Shown: positions 12,577 through 24,605, counted from the first letter of the stretch. The stretch: 64,000 bases of DNA from Angiostrongylus vasorum (GCA_018806985.1 JADANN010000245.1:496001-560000), one strand, 5' to 3'. Numbers and translations are program-made. The notes: generated by a model from the sequence alone, not told the origin.

Positions 12577-12945
12577 GGCGGATAGCGCAGTGATATTGAT
12601 GCCGAGCTTCACGAGCACGGTGTTCAATCGACCCCGCCCGAAGTTAACCAAGCATGTCATCCCTCCCGGGTCGAGAGTTGGTACCGGACTTGTCTAGGAA
12701 AAAATCACTCCCTGCAGTCCAATTGTGAACGCTCCAGTCCAGACGTCTCAGTATTCCAGGAGAGTCAACTTGGCCAGCATTCTACGACATTAAAGATGGA
12801 AAGAAATTCTTCAAGCAGCAGCCGAAGCCACACATAAAAAGTTGCAAGACCTTCGTGGATGATGGGTGAGAGGAAACGAATCGATTGCGAGGCCAGCTGA
12901 GATCCGCACAGTAGACGTGAAGACGGGTTATGTAAAATAAAAAAA
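12577..12945 (+). repeat. SINE-B copy, near full length
   Basis: The tRNA-like head GGATAGCGCAGTGATATTGA (A box) is followed by GTGTTCAATCGACCCC (B box). The body has TTGGTACCGGACTTGTC, CTACGACATTAAAGATGG and GATCCGCACAGTAGACGTGA, and an A-rich tail. It is the best copy with the 41372 one. From 12946 to 13740 nothing else is supported. Confidence 0.8.
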
Positions 12946-13786
12946 ATAAGGTAGAGCAATGATTAGGCAGAATAACGACAAAGTAAGAGAAAGAGAAGAT
13001 CGCCATAAATTACGACGCTACAGTGGGAATCGAACTACTGGTTAAAAACGTTAATATTTTATCTTAGCATCAATTGAATTAAATATGTGAAAAAACAAAT
13101 AAGGTAGATACTTATCTATTTATACACCTAGACAACCTTCTTTATACGCTTGAGCTCAAGTACTCTTCCAACTCGTATCCTTGTTTAGTAACCGTCATAC
13201 ATAAATGTGGTTGGGTTTATGTTCGCAACAGTTTTAAAACCTGACCTCTTTTCTTACCTTCGACATTTTTAGAAGTGATTTAACGTTTTTTAAAAGTGTT
13301 TGCAGAAAGCTATACTAGAGTGTGTCTAGGTAGTCGTACTAGTGTGCTTCTTCAAGACCATTTATCACCCACTCACTGTGGATAGGTACGAGTTTTGACA
13401 GCAACATTGTCTACGATTAATCAGTAGAGCATCGATTCATGAATTAATAAAATTTCCCACCAATGAAGTGCTAGACGAATTTTTCAGCATTTTGGCTTAA
13501 TTAAATTTGTGCTATGTGAAATAGAAGTGAAAACGGTGTTTCGATACGAAATGCTGAAGAGAAGAAGTTAGGGCACTAGTAAATCAAGTAGAATATATCG
13601 AAAACAAGAAAGAGTGATCCGCGAAAAGAGTAAACTCGGGCTGGAATCTGGCCTGGAGTCTCGGTTATGCAAATATGTGAGCACCATTTTTTGTTGCAGT
13701 TCACATCATGCAAAATTAATAGGCACTATTTAATCTTTGCATTTAAATCGTTGAGCTCACAAGAAATTGACAAATAGATTTATTCG

Positions 13787-13820
13787 GCTAAGGTTTCGAC
13801 GTCTTCGTCTTCATCAGATT
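13787..13820 (-). ncRNA. Hammerhead motif, core intact, cleavage site mutated
   Basis: The minus strand has CTGATGA, an extra A, a perfect stem II GACG-AAGA-CGTC and GAAAC. The next bases are CTT instead of GTT/GTC, so the nucleotide before the site no longer pairs. Stem I is weak. Confidence 0.5.
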
Positions 13821-14069
13821 CTATGATCAGAGTCAATTGTCCACAGTTGCTCGTCTTCTCAATGTGGCGTCCTCGTAGTCGTATAATATCAACAACAGTA
13901 GTATTAACGGATGGTCATATCAACAACAACCGCTTTGTATAAAAAGAACACTGCCGGATGAGCATGCCTCATTCGTGCGGTATTCACTGAAGAAGATCCC
14001 GTCCCGGTAAGACTACGAAGACGCCACATCTAAATGAAAAACAACTGTAGACTACCGACTCGGACCATC

Positions 14070-14105
14070 GGCTCTGATAAAGACGAAGACATCGAGACGT
14101 TAGCT
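14070..14105 (+). ncRNA. Hammerhead-like motif, degenerate
   Basis: Stem I GGCT/AGCT is kept, but the core reads CTGATAA and GAGAC, two changes expected to abolish activity. It is the partner of 13787. Confidence 0.45.
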
Positions 14106-15615
14106 GAGTTAGCTGAATAAATCTATTTCTTAACCTCTTGTAAGCTTGACAATTTAAATACACTTTGATTGTTTTGGTACCGAGGATAAATGATGGTCGG
14201 CTTGAAAATTGTTTCAGCAGACAGTGAATAAAAGGTTACGCATTGCGAAATCGAAAACATTCAAAGGTGAAGTTGTGGAGTATAAAAACACAAAAATTTT
14301 TGCGCCACTTTTATATTGAATAAAAAGAGACCTACTCCTCCCTTTCTACTCTCTCCATGAGTACCACGGTACAAATGCTTTCTCAGAACACCCACCTCTT
14401 CTCGAGAAATAGTTTAGGTCAAGAAAAACGCTAAAGGATTATTGATCGATCAGATCTTACTAATCGAAATGAGGTGGTTTGTACCAGTTAGTTTGGTGGT
14501 GTAGTAAAGAGATAAACCTAAACAAGTTTTTCCTCTTGCCAAAGAAAGAATTTTTTTCATCAAAAACGAATTGTCGAGAATTACTCTTAGAGTTACATGA
14601 GTTTTTCGTTGTTTTAAAATATGATGCAAGTTAAACGTGAAGCGTGACAGCAGATGGAGTAGCATAGTTGTATGGCGATTAGTACGACGCCTACTGTCAA
14701 CATTTTACTGGTTTCCGCTACACTCCCGTAAATAATGACACTGAACGACCTGAAGTTAAAGCACGGATAGCCGTGGTTTTTTTCTCCATTTTCGTTAGCG
14801 CGACATCACTGAGTAAACGATTCCCGTCGTGGTATGTGTAAGTTCCGTTTCACACGTTAGTTTTATGATAACAGCAGTATAGTTTGACAGTCGGTTCAAG
14901 GTGGAAGCGAACTGGTTTTTCTTTTCCTATTTGCGACCTATATGTGTTGCAAAAGACTTCATATAATGAACATGAATCCTTAACGAATTCTCGAAACAAA
15001 CTAAGGAGTACAACCTTCAAAGAAACAAATAGAAATCCCCAACCTAACAACTGAAATGTGGAGAATTTCGTAATCAACGAACGTCGTCAAACAGAAAATA
15101 GACGTGTTTGGGCACTAGTTGTTTTGAATCAAAATTATTTATTATTTACTACCGTAAATAACTCCTTTGTATCTTCTTGAAATAACAGAAAAAAGAAACT
15201 AAAAAAAGAAAAAAAAGAAAAAAGAAAGCTAACGAAAAGAAGGTCAAGAAGAAGTGGAAGAACAGGAAAATTAAACCTTAAAAAACAACCGGAGGTCACC
15301 TAAAGAATTGAGTCCCAAAAAACCGCAAGTTAGTGATATTGCCTTCATGGCTAGCCAATTTGACGACATGAGCTTTATGATGGCACACTTGTCACTGGAT
15401 AAACTGTTAAATGTATATTACTTTTAACCAACAATTATTTCTTCTGGGACATTTTTTAGCAACTGCCTAAATCATTATATTTGCCAAGGAAGTGTGGGGT
15501 GATGGCTAGTTGTAAACTAGTTTGATAGTTAAGATAACTGTTAGATACGGAGTGCAAACTGAAATAACGACGTTATTATCTAAACCCTACTCGTAGACAC
15601 AACAAAAGCGCTTAG

Positions 15616-16545
15616 CTACGGAATTATCACTCGCTTTGAGCACCTTTTTCTCTTTATTTCCGGATAACATTCGAGCCTAGTAGGAAATTTCACCTGCGCT
15701 TTAACACTGCTACAAGAATATAAAGTCGGGAAGCAAAAAGTTGGTTGTAACTTAGCAGATCTCTGAATTAATTTGAAGTAATTTCTAAAGTGATCTCTTA
15801 ATTGATGCGGCCTCCACGTGTTCAAAGAATTTGTTGACGATAAAAGTTGTTTTTCGATGATCTGGCCATGGTAACTTAACATTTAGAAAAAAAAAGCAGA
15901 CGGCAAAGGCGACTATCATGGTGTCTTAATTCGAGAATGATTAGGGAAAAAGTGTGATCGCAAGCAACAAATATGGGCGACGTCGGACATGCGAATACCT
16001 GTTTGTTACCCGACCACTGAGCAGCATCCATTCGTCCTCGAATCGTAAATAATCCGATGGTAGCTCATGCCGAATGTGTCACCGTCGTGTAATCCCCACC
16101 ATGATACCGCAACAAGGAGTAGAACTGTAATAGAAGCTTCCAACCAGCAACGCTTTCTGCATCTTATCCGAAATATTACTTGTGAAAACTAAGAAATAAG
16201 ACAGTTCTAGACCAGGCGGTCATTGGTGATATGCTGCCTCACAATATTTTTCGGATAGACAAATTCAGCACATAATTCCACCGAAGACCTGTTGTAGGCT
16301 AGTAGTATGGAATAGTTTCTTCGCAAGTACGGTGAAGAGGCCAAATAGCTGCTATCATTTCTGCAACACCATAGGAGAGAGATACATAAATTCAACAGAA
16401 CAAATTTGAAATTCGGAAGATAGCTCCCACTAGAAATTCTGGAGAGTACAAGGAATTCTGAGCTCTGTAAGGGAAGAACACCGATAAATTTCTTTTCCTT
16501 CTCAGGAGAAATGATAAAAATGATACAGGATTGAGAACAGATCAT
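15616..16545 (-). other. Two open frames of unclear status
   Basis: Minus-strand frames of 88 codons (15616-15882) and 112 codons (16207-16545) stand out in this otherwise featureless stretch (14160-16545). The second contains ACAG acceptor-like sites and a CAACAG/GTCTTC donor-like site, so parts may be exons. No domain is recognised and chance is not excluded. Confidence 0.25.
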
Positions 16546-16549
16546 CCTC

Positions 16550-16665
16550 TAAAAAGATGCGCCATGCATTCTACTTCATTAAGCGTCTTCAAATGTGACT
16601 GAATATATACTTGGCCTTTGCAGTAATTTTCGGTGGCCAGTCGATGTAACAAGCTAATGGTGCTA
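16550..16665 (-). repeat. SINE-A 3' fragment
   Basis: It matches the end of the SINE-A family (GCGCCATGCATTCTACTTCATTAAG, broken by differences; TGACTGAATATATAC). No head is present. Confidence 0.55.
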
Positions 16666-16826
16666 CTCGCGCAGACAGCTTTGGTATCAAAAAGACCGAC
16701 TTCTATAAACCTCGGCATTAATATTCGATGTATCTACATAAATGTTCTTAAAAAGTGCCCTTGTTGAATTGATGCGTGGTTAGTATAAGTTGTCGTTGTC
16801 GTTTTCCTTGCTGTTGTTTTTGTCGT

Positions 16827-16863
16827 TAGTTGACGTTTCGGCGACTACGCCTTCCTCAGAGCA
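16827..16863 (-). ncRNA. Hammerhead ribozyme motif, core intact
   Basis: The minus strand has CTGAGGA (16859-16853), an extra A, a perfect stem II GGCG-TAGT-CGCC, GAAAC (16839-16835) and GTC. Stem I has only its first pair plus mismatches, so folding would be weak. A TTGTTTTTGTCG-rich lead-in is shared with the 20149 copy. Confidence 0.55.
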
Positions 16864-17149
16864 GTGTCGTTGCGAGTGAGACTACCCGTCTTGGCTCAGC
16901 ACCTACGTAACAGCAAGTTTGAAAGGGTTGATGAGCCCAATGCGTGGTGTCGAAGCAGAGGCTGGTCCAGTGTGTATTGCGTAGCACCTCGAACCACAGA
17001 ACTAAGCACACCCTTTTTAGTATCACAGCTGATAACGAGGTCATAAGGTCATATATGAAGGTATCACACCCTAAACTCTTCACTTTTACTAAAATTGTTG
17101 TGGAAGTGCCGTATTTAAGCAGTCACGTGTATTGAGAATAAGATAAAAA

Positions 17150-17440
17150 AGGATAAAGCTGTCGGAGTTGACCAGTCCCCTGAATGATGCGTGCGTCATG
17201 CATTCCACTTCATTAACCATCGTTGGAGGTGATTGAATGCATATCTGGCTTTCACAATGACTCAAGGTGGCCTACCGCTGTATCAAGCCAGTGCTGCTAT
17301 CCTCCAAGACAAGTCAAGCACCAATTTGCCGACTCCGGAGGGATGGAAGGCTTGAGGTGGGGTTGGAGAGCAGGATCGATCCCGTGTGTATTGCAGGGCG
17401 TCTCCGACTGCTGAGCTACACGCGTCTTTACGTGCATTGA
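17150..17440 (-). repeat. SINE-A copy
   Basis: On the minus strand the head has an A box (TGTAGCTCAGCAGTCGGAG) and B box (GGGATCGATCC). The body has CCGGAGTCGGCAAATTGG, TTGTCTTGGAGGATAGCAGC, GATATGCATTCAATCACC and AATGAAGTGGAATGCATG. Confidence 0.8.
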
Positions 17441-18137
17441 CTGGGGAAAAAATATTAAAGCAAATGCAAAATTTCCAACCAAAAAATATGTATAGTCAGT
17501 CCGAAAAGTGCTTTCTTCTCTAGAGCACCAAAGCACGAAATCCTAGAAATTACTGAATTTAATTAATAAATCCGGAAAAAATAGAACAATAAACCGTTGT
17601 TGGAGATCAGTGAAGGCTTTTGTTATCCCTATATTGGTGAACTATTGAACCATATACGTTTCAAACAATCGAAGACCTAGAAAAACTTAACAACTGACCA
17701 CTTTTTTGGTTACAACGACTGCTTTGAATATTTACTTTTTGGAGTGTATAGGATGAATATGGTCAACAACATTGTCCTCGTCCTGGACTAATCGCAGGAC
17801 TTGGTGTTACCTTCGCAGAGAGTTCGTTGTCCCTCCAAAAATTCCCTTGCAAGGCAGCATTTTTCTCTTTACCTAATAAAACAATATACCATCTGTGGTG
17901 ACGAATTGAGAACGTCTTACTCCAGCTTTCTCGGATTTCCTCGGATAACCACACTCAGTTAATACATGCGTATTGGTTAGCGGAACAAACTGTTAAAATT
18001 GCAGCGGGAGCCAAATACGAGCTTAAGCATTTCTGTAAATAACATCTACGAGGCACCAGAAACGAATGCGTTGAGACCTCAAGAAATGTGAACATCTAAG
18101 TATCTAAATAAACAAGTTTTTTAGGGTGTACATAACA

Positions 18138-18140
<3 letters not shown>

Positions 18141-18188
<48 letters not shown>
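18141..18188. repeat. (TA)n microsatellite
   Basis: About 24 TA units, flanked by CATACATA and GTATAAATAA. Confidence 0.95.
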
Positions 18189-18191
<3 letters not shown>

Positions 18192-18659
18192 AAATAAATG
18201 CTTTTAAGTGAGGCTCGACGTCTTTCCATGATTTCCAAACGGAAATTGTATGCATGAAATATATAAGGGAACCAACTTGTGCAAGAATTCTAGATCACTA
18301 CAATCAACAATATAGTTTTGTAATTTTATTTCACCTCGATGCAGTTGATTCCGCTAAATATTTGGTCAGAGGTTTTTTGTTGACTGCTCGGCTTCACATA
18401 TCAAATATAATGCCCATGAGGATTGTGAGATATGAGCAAACCTGGGGAACTCAGCTGGGTTTCTGGAACCTGCAATTACCCTTTCCTGAGCTCACATGCT
18501 GCTTGCCACACCAAACATTGCCCTTGCTTTAACTTTCCCTCCGCCATATCTTAACTACATCGCTTCCATCAGCAGGCATCCGTCAGTGGGAATGATCTAG
18601 AGAGTGTACGATCGGCGTTAAAGCAAGTTCAACTGAAGCTGCAGTCGAAATCATAATGC

Positions 18660-18800
18660 TCAGTCTAAAAAGAAATGGCTTAAAATACCGGTTGTATGAA
18701 AGGCAGTGCAAAGTCCTTGGTAAGTGCGATACTACGTGAGACCCCGGGAAGGTCATCACAGGTTCGAAGCCCAACCGAGGTCCCAGGTCTTACTCATATC
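18660..18800 (+). repeat. tRNA-like head, possible SINE
   Basis: A box-like GCAAAGTCCTTGGTAAGTGC and a good B box CAGGTTCGAAGCCCAACC are about 55 bases apart. It has no tRNA fold or CCA-ready acceptor stem. Bases 17440-19700 otherwise show nothing clear. Confidence 0.35.
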
Positions 18801-19706
18801 TCAGCATCCTGATTTTATTTCGCACAATATCTTTCCAAGTAAACAAAGAATGGAGGGAAAATAAAAGATAATCACTAGATACGGTCCATGCTTTTTGGTC
18901 AACTTCGATTGATCTGAATGATTGTTCAAACTCCATACTTGGAGCACTACATATGCAGATGAAGAAAATGGCAGGATTAAATAAGGTCTCCAGATATATG
19001 TATAGTGACGAATTGAAAATTCGATTATTTACGAAGGTGATATGTCACGTCATTCTGTGAGTACAAACCACTCCACAGCACCCTAGGAAGGCCTTTCTCA
19101 CTTCGCCAACCATTTCATACAATGCTAATGAAGAAAGGATAAAATCTTTGATTATCGCAGTAAAGCCTGTGGGATATCAGGAGTCATGTTAGTGTGTTGA
19201 GATGGGAAAGTATGTTCCATTTCTAGTACCAATTTTAGTCAAAAATATCCAGTTGGTGAGATCATTTGACTCAATTACACCTCCTGTTTTCAATACTATG
19301 AATTGAGGGCACCCGAAGTTCATAATATACAAAATCATCGAGGGGCCTTGAATCGAGTCCGCCTCACGAAGTCAACCTTCGATCCACATTTACGAAATCC
19401 ATGTGGCAGGCAGGTGCTCAAATTTTGGAAGCTGACGCAATCATTTTCTATGAAAAATAAATTCGGGACGAATCATTTGGTTCACAGAAAACTTCTTTTA
19501 AAATTTGAATAGCGGGATTTCTAACATCAATGCTTTTCTTTTGCATTTGTGGTACCATAACCATTGGATTCGCAGTAAGCTCTTCGGTGCTTGCTTATAA
19601 CAACCAATATTCAAGAACCAGTTTTCTTTAACCTCTGCATGAATAATCAATGTGTATTGTTCTATTGACAGTCCAACACGAGGTTTTTAAAAAAGGTTTA
19701 TTCCCT

Positions 19707-19738
19707 TGATGTTTCGGCGCCTTCGTCTTTCTCAGTGC
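19707..19738 (-). ncRNA. Hammerhead-like motif, degenerate
   Basis: The minus strand reads CTGAGAA, a hairpin-like spacer, then GAAAC and ATC. G8 is lost. The flanks match the 13787/44351 family (GTTTATTC, TGTGGTGTCTTCGTC). Confidence 0.4.
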
Positions 19739-20148
19739 CGACGCCCAGAGTCGATGGTCTACAGGCGTCTGTCCTCGCTTTGTGGTGTCTTCGTCATCGT
19801 ATCAAGTCAAATCTTCGTTGGAACGCAGCTCGAATCATGTAACCTCATCAGGCAGTGTCCCTTTTTATACAGGATCATTGTTTCACTTGTTTTCTCCAGA
19901 TACATCCTGCACCAGTCGGTATGATTATTACCTTGCACAGAGCGTAATAATATTTCAATAACCAACATTTCCTTAACCTCAGCATGACTAATCGATATGC
20001 ATTTTTTTCTGTCCTTATGAGTTGAACGGTTCAAATCGCTGTTTGGCTAATCGGTGTTTTTAGTTTATATGTTCTTATAAACTGCTCTCGTCAAGCTGAT
20101 GCAAGGTCGGTATACTTGTCACTGTTGTTGTTGTTGTTGTTGATCGAT

Positions 20149-20184
20149 GGCTGACGTTTCGGCGATTTCGACTTCCTCAGAGCC
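20149..20184 (-). ncRNA. Hammerhead ribozyme motif, core intact, best stem I
   Basis: Stem I GGCT (20184-20181)/AGCC (20152-20149) gives four Watson-Crick pairs. The core CTGAGGA is 20180-20174. One extra A follows, stem II GTCG/CGCC has one T-C mismatch, then GAAAC (20160-20156) and GTC. Predicted cleavage is 3' of the base at 20153 on the minus strand. A (TTG)n run precedes it. Confidence 0.6.
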
Positions 20185-20317
20185 ATTCTGTTACAAGTGG
20201 CTATTAGTGTTTTGTATTTTTGGAGGGCTTGTTTATCAGTCGATCTCTAGAAAGAAGAACAACTAAAAAAATAAAGACAATTTTAATCTTTTTTACTTAC
20301 TACCTACTCTTTTTGAT

Positions 20318-20530
20318 GGCAGGGTATATTGCGAAATATAACTCCAACGAAGCTGAGGTATTTTGCAAAACTCTGGACCGCAGGTGCCTATGGTGGGGAA
20401 CGAACGCGCTATTGTCCTTTCCGGGGAGTAACGCGTTCACCACCACACCATGCGGGTCCTTCGTTTCGCCTGTCTCTCAGCTAGTTCTATCGATCTTTTG
20501 CCATCAGCAATCACCCGTCAACGGGATTGA
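20318..20530 (+). repeat. Repeat D copy 4
   Basis: This is the most complete copy. It runs from GGCAGGGTATATTGCGAAAT through GGGAACGAACGCGCTATTG to TTTTGCCATCAGCAATCACC. It is nearly the same as the copy at 46068. From 20530 to 21630 only a short repeat E-like piece (about 20745-20815) is seen. Confidence 0.8.
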
Positions 20531-21632
20531 TCTGGGGAGCCCAAATGATCTAACCACTGCTTTGACGCTAACATCTTTTCCATAGCTGCAATGATTTTAG
20601 GCGACTGTCCACAGCAGTTGTTTCTTCTTGCGATTTGGATCTACGTAGCTGTCACAGCGGTACTTGCCGCTGGAATGAAGTTGCCTTAGCCGGCTTCTCC
20701 GCAGAATACAGGACTGTTCTCAGTTAACAGCTATCCAAAATTTTTTTTTGAGTTTACCAATAAACTAGGCACTGATTATCAATACCAAAGTTGAATAAAA
20801 GTCAGCATTGAATATTAATTGCTTTTTCTACCAAGATGACATTCTTCTTTTTCGATCAGTGTCGTCATGCAGCAAGAAGGGGTGAAATCCGTCACAATGG
20901 TCATTTATTTTCAACAATTTTCATTTTTTGAAGATGCTCTTCAAGACAATTTTTGCCGTATATCGACGTCAATGGTGGCTTCCTATCGAAAAAATAGAGT
21001 GGAGTGGAGATGGAAGAAGCGAATGACATAAAAAAAATATCGAAGAACAAGAAAAGAAAATAACAGTGTTCCCCCATTTCTTCTATCGAAATGAGTCATT
21101 GCTAAAAGACATTTGGTTAATTTTGTGTAAAGTTACAGAAAGTACAGGAACGAAACGGAAAAAAAGATGTTCTACCGAGAGACGTTGTAGCTTAAAAAAT
21201 CATAATGCTTTCTTGTACAAAGATACTTTTCTTCTGAAGCAGAAAACATTACAAATTTCAGCCTGCATTCTTAAATTCTGAACATAAGAGTGAGCCTTTA
21301 GTTTTTGGAACGAAAAGCCAAGAACGACGCGCTCGCTATGCGAGGGAAGTTCGAAGTGTTGCAGAATGAGAACTAACTCCTTGCTCTAAGGGTAAGAAAA
21401 CAGCTTCTCCTTCTTCTGAATGATGTAGCTCTAGGAAATGTGTTTTTTAACTTAGTCTTGTTTTTTATGATTATGCTTGTTGTTACGGATTTTCATCAAT
21501 TTGCCGTTGGAAAGGGAGAAAGTGCAGGAGGAAAATATTTGAGGAGTTAATGAAGTGTTGAAGCAAAACTCTGTGGTATTTCGACAACAACAGGACAATG
21601 ATTTCCTGACTTTCAACTGCTGATAGTTTCTA

Positions 21633-23682
21633 ACTGGGTTTCCCTACTTTCTGCACAAGGCTTATTGCAGCCCGAGGATTTATGCTTTGAATAGCACAAG
21701 AGTATACTGGTTCATTCTCCCCTTCATTGTCGTCATAAATTAGTGTTCGACGGGTTCCATCGTTGTATATTTTGACGAAGATCTCATTACGGTTGTGTCG
21801 AAATCTTCTACTCACCTCTCCGGTATCGATAAGAAAATACCTTCATTGGTTCGACCAACCTCCCCCCCATATCAAGTACTGCCACTGCGTGTCGCTGCAT
21901 ACAAGAAAAAGGCGGAACTTCCTCCTAAGCAGCCGATGGAGACCAATCCTCTCTGATTGAAACGCACTGTCTTTCAGTATTACACTTCCTGCAGAAACAT
22001 GACGCTTTCATGGATAATAGGTAAAAATATGAAGGGCAACCTTCGCGGCACTAGTCGAGGTGATCGTATGAGCTTCAACTATGAGCGTAGTGCGATGCAG
22101 GGATGTTCAACAAAAAGATTTTTGAACATCTTGGATCACACTATGCTCGTAGTAGAAGTTCATGCAATCATTTCGACTACCGATGCAAGAGCTGCGGTTC
22201 ATATTTTTGCCGTTTGGCAACGGCTGCACCATGCTTGTAAAGGAAATATAGTGCCGAAAGAGAGTGCGTTTTTAATCAGAAAGAATTGGTTGCCATCAGG
22301 CGCTCAGCAGGACGTTGCGTTTTCTTCCTACTTGCAGCGACACGCAGTAGCTGTATTTGATATGGGGAGGTTAATCGAGTCGACGAAACAAATTTTCTAT
22401 TGAGACAGGAAAGATGAGTGCAAGACTTCAACACACCCATAATGAGATCTCTGTCATTATACAACCACGGAACACCTCGGCGTGCAAAGCTGCAAAGCAA
22501 GTGTGAGGCCTTATCTCACTTGCACAACGGACCACCTAACAAACATCCGATTTTTTAAAAATTGCACTCAACTCAACCCTCCTTAAAAAGAGTACGGTTA
22601 AAACAAAGAGGCAAATTCCAAGAAAAGGAGACGTAAATTTAATTAGCAGATGCACAGTTATTTGCAATCCAAAAAATATATCTAAGAGGGTTACGCGACA
22701 AAGACACAGAAGTAGAGTGAAGTTCTCTAGTGGTTCGCCGACAGTCTACTGAAGCTGTGGTTACGACGTTCATCGTCTTGCCAAGCACACTGAAGTACTT
22801 TTCAGATTTACGATAGTGGTGCGATGGCGATTTTAGGAGTTCACAAATGCTAAAGCAACCTTGTTCACTGGTTAATCACTCATGACAGATTTCGTTATTA
22901 ACCTTTGCCCTGTGGAGGCTACTGTTTCGAATTATACAACATTCTGAAGGGTGAGGTAGCGCAATCGTCCATCCTCTGATCCATCAAATGAATCCAAATA
23001 ATCTTCACCTTCACGTTCTCGATGCCACCACACCATTTCGTCCTTAAACAATAGTGAAGAAGTGCTATGTCCCAAAAGTCACACAATGAACAGATAAGTA
23101 CAAGAACAGCAGAGATTGATTTTTAGAATTAGAATAAGGGCTTCATAATTTCAATAGAGCTGCGACCTCCGAATGTAAAAGTAAATGGGAACATGGAACG
23201 TCCTCACCTTTACCTGCCATAAGAATGCTGAACTTAAAAGGATTCGAAGGCAATCGCGATTCTACTGCACCAACCACAACCATAAAGTTGATGACGACTG
23301 AATGATCGAGTTGAGCACGTAGGGACATATGTGGTCTCTAAACGAAGTCTAAATAAAGCAGAAATTTTTTAAAAAAAGAAACAAAATTATAGGCTAAAAA
23401 TCACAGTCCTCACTTCGCTGGGAACCACGCAATTCTTGAGGGTAGATTTACACATTGGTGGTGGATCTGGCAAATGTGGTAACATAACTTCAATAGACTG
23501 ACATTTCACGAGAGTCCTCAGAAACAATGGACAAATTTAGATGGAGTCGAAAAAAAACTAAGGCTTGAGACCTCAAAACCTTCCATACGCAGCTTCTGTT
23601 TCCCAGGATAATTTTAAAAAAGCAAGAACGGCACAAAAAAACGCTCACTTTGATGGAGCAAAACATGCATAATCGAATTCAT
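21633..23682 (-). CDS. Unrecognised multi-exon gene, possible Ig-like domain
   Basis: Exons (-) 23649-23682, 23580-23595 (16 nt), 23414-23516 and 23214-23337 join in frame (phases 1, 2, 0). They give MNSIMHVLLHQ, KAAYGR, TLVKCQSIEVMLPHLPDPPP and HSVVINFMVVVGAVESR. Further exons on the same strand are 22932-23042 (DEMVWWHRE...EDGRLRYLTLQNV) and about 21633-21855 (RYFLIDTGEVSRRF...YDDNEGENEPVYSC, ending in TAG). The tryptophan, then L-x-L-x-x-V, then G/R-Y pattern resembles the C' to F strands of an immunoglobulin-like fold split by an intron. That is inference: no C...W...C set is complete. The joins on either side of 22932-23042 are not phase-proven, and a fold-back element fills the last intron. 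The first methionine may be internal. Confidence 0.5.
21826..22402. repeat. Fold-back (palindromic) element, about 580 bp
   Basis: Two arms of about 285 bases meet at about 22113 (GATGTTCAAC...TTTTTGAACATC). Paired landmarks are CACTGCGTGTCGCTGCA (left) with TGCAGCGACACGCAGTAG (right), and AACGCACTGTCTTTC with GAAAGAGAGTGCGTTT. Arms are about 75-80% alike by eye. There is no coding sequence. Its left edge overlaps the acceptor side of the last exon of the surrounding gene. Confidence 0.75.
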
Positions 23683-24234
23683 GAAAACTCCTTTTGCGAG
23701 TTATATATAAATACATAAATATCTGATACATATATATGTATGTTTACATAAAGTAGCATGTAATGAAACCTACATTTTTATAAAGTGCAAAGTGGAGTAG
23801 AGTGTCGGCCAGTTTTTTGAGAATTCCCTATGCTTTCGACGTCTTCAGTAACCGCAGAGGATTAATGGCGTGTTTAGTTCAAACACTTATTTGCGTGGGC
23901 GTATACCTTTCTAGATTTGGGTGGTACAGTTTTCGAACGCATAGAGTGCGGAGGACTTAATTAGCCCGAGGAGCAGAGTCGAGTTAACGACTATTTTTGT
24001 ATTCCATGTTACCTCTATCCATTCCACTATATTTGTCACCTATTTCAATATAGAATATGGCACTTTATCTGATGATTGACAGACATAAAAGGCTTAAGTA
24101 TTCCACTATAAGATGCTTTCAATATGCCATCTACAGCCTTAGGATCAAGTCCCTCTCCATCCTCTCTTGTTGCTCAGAAGAGATCCCGAGTCGCTAAATT
24201 CCGAGACCAACAAAATTAGATCTCTCAAAGGTTT

Positions 24235-24605
24235 ATCGCTTCATCGTGGCTGAGCGGTGCTCCTGGGTGTCGGGATGCGATTTATAGTCAACGGATTCAT
24301 ACTCCCACCACGGCCTCCCAAGATGAGAAAGAAGGCTATCAGGGAAACCCAGCTAAGAGTAAATCAATGGCAGGATCCAGCTCCGTCCTGGTATTAAACT
24401 AGACGGATGGTCACAAATGCCGCTCTGATCCACGAAGACCGGCAACTGCCTGTGGTGGTGAAGACCTGGGACAGACCTTGGCTAAGCTAACCTCGTGACT
24501 CCAGGAAACCACAATGGTTAGACATACAAAACTCCGAAAAAACCGAAATTATGCAGGAGCCCGCACAACCAGTGAAGGCGGGCCATCCATGTATTTCAGT
24601 ATCCG
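24235..24605 (-). repeat. Repeat C copy 1
   Basis: This family of about 390 bp has the landmarks ATGGCCCGCCTTCACTGGTTGTGCGG (broken by differences), TGGTTTCCTGGAGTCACGAG, CACCACCACAGGCAG and CTGGGAGGCC. Other copies are at 29650, 37017 and 52250, with a fragment at 47812. From 23690 to 24230 and 24610 to 25560 I see nothing else; a very weak hammerhead-like string is at 23838. Confidence 0.75.

Larger units (their letters stand above)
13741..14159. repeat. Inverted repeat with one hammerhead motif per arm
   Basis: The left arm starts ATTTAAATCG and the right arm ends CAATTTAAAT. Both contain AATAGATTTATTC(G/A)GCTAA and TGTGGCGTC(C/T)TCGTAGTC in opposite directions, around a roughly 80-base centre. 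The design is the same as 4661-5193 but the sequence subfamily differs. Confidence 0.7.

Noticed and set aside
18141..18188. Origin or matrix attachment site
   Set aside because: It is a plain (TA)n microsatellite; nothing else supports a special role.
23825..23850. Another hammerhead (CTGAAGA...CGTCGAAAG, minus strand)
   Set aside because: There is no room for stem II and no stem I pairing; likely a chance match or a remnant beyond recognition.
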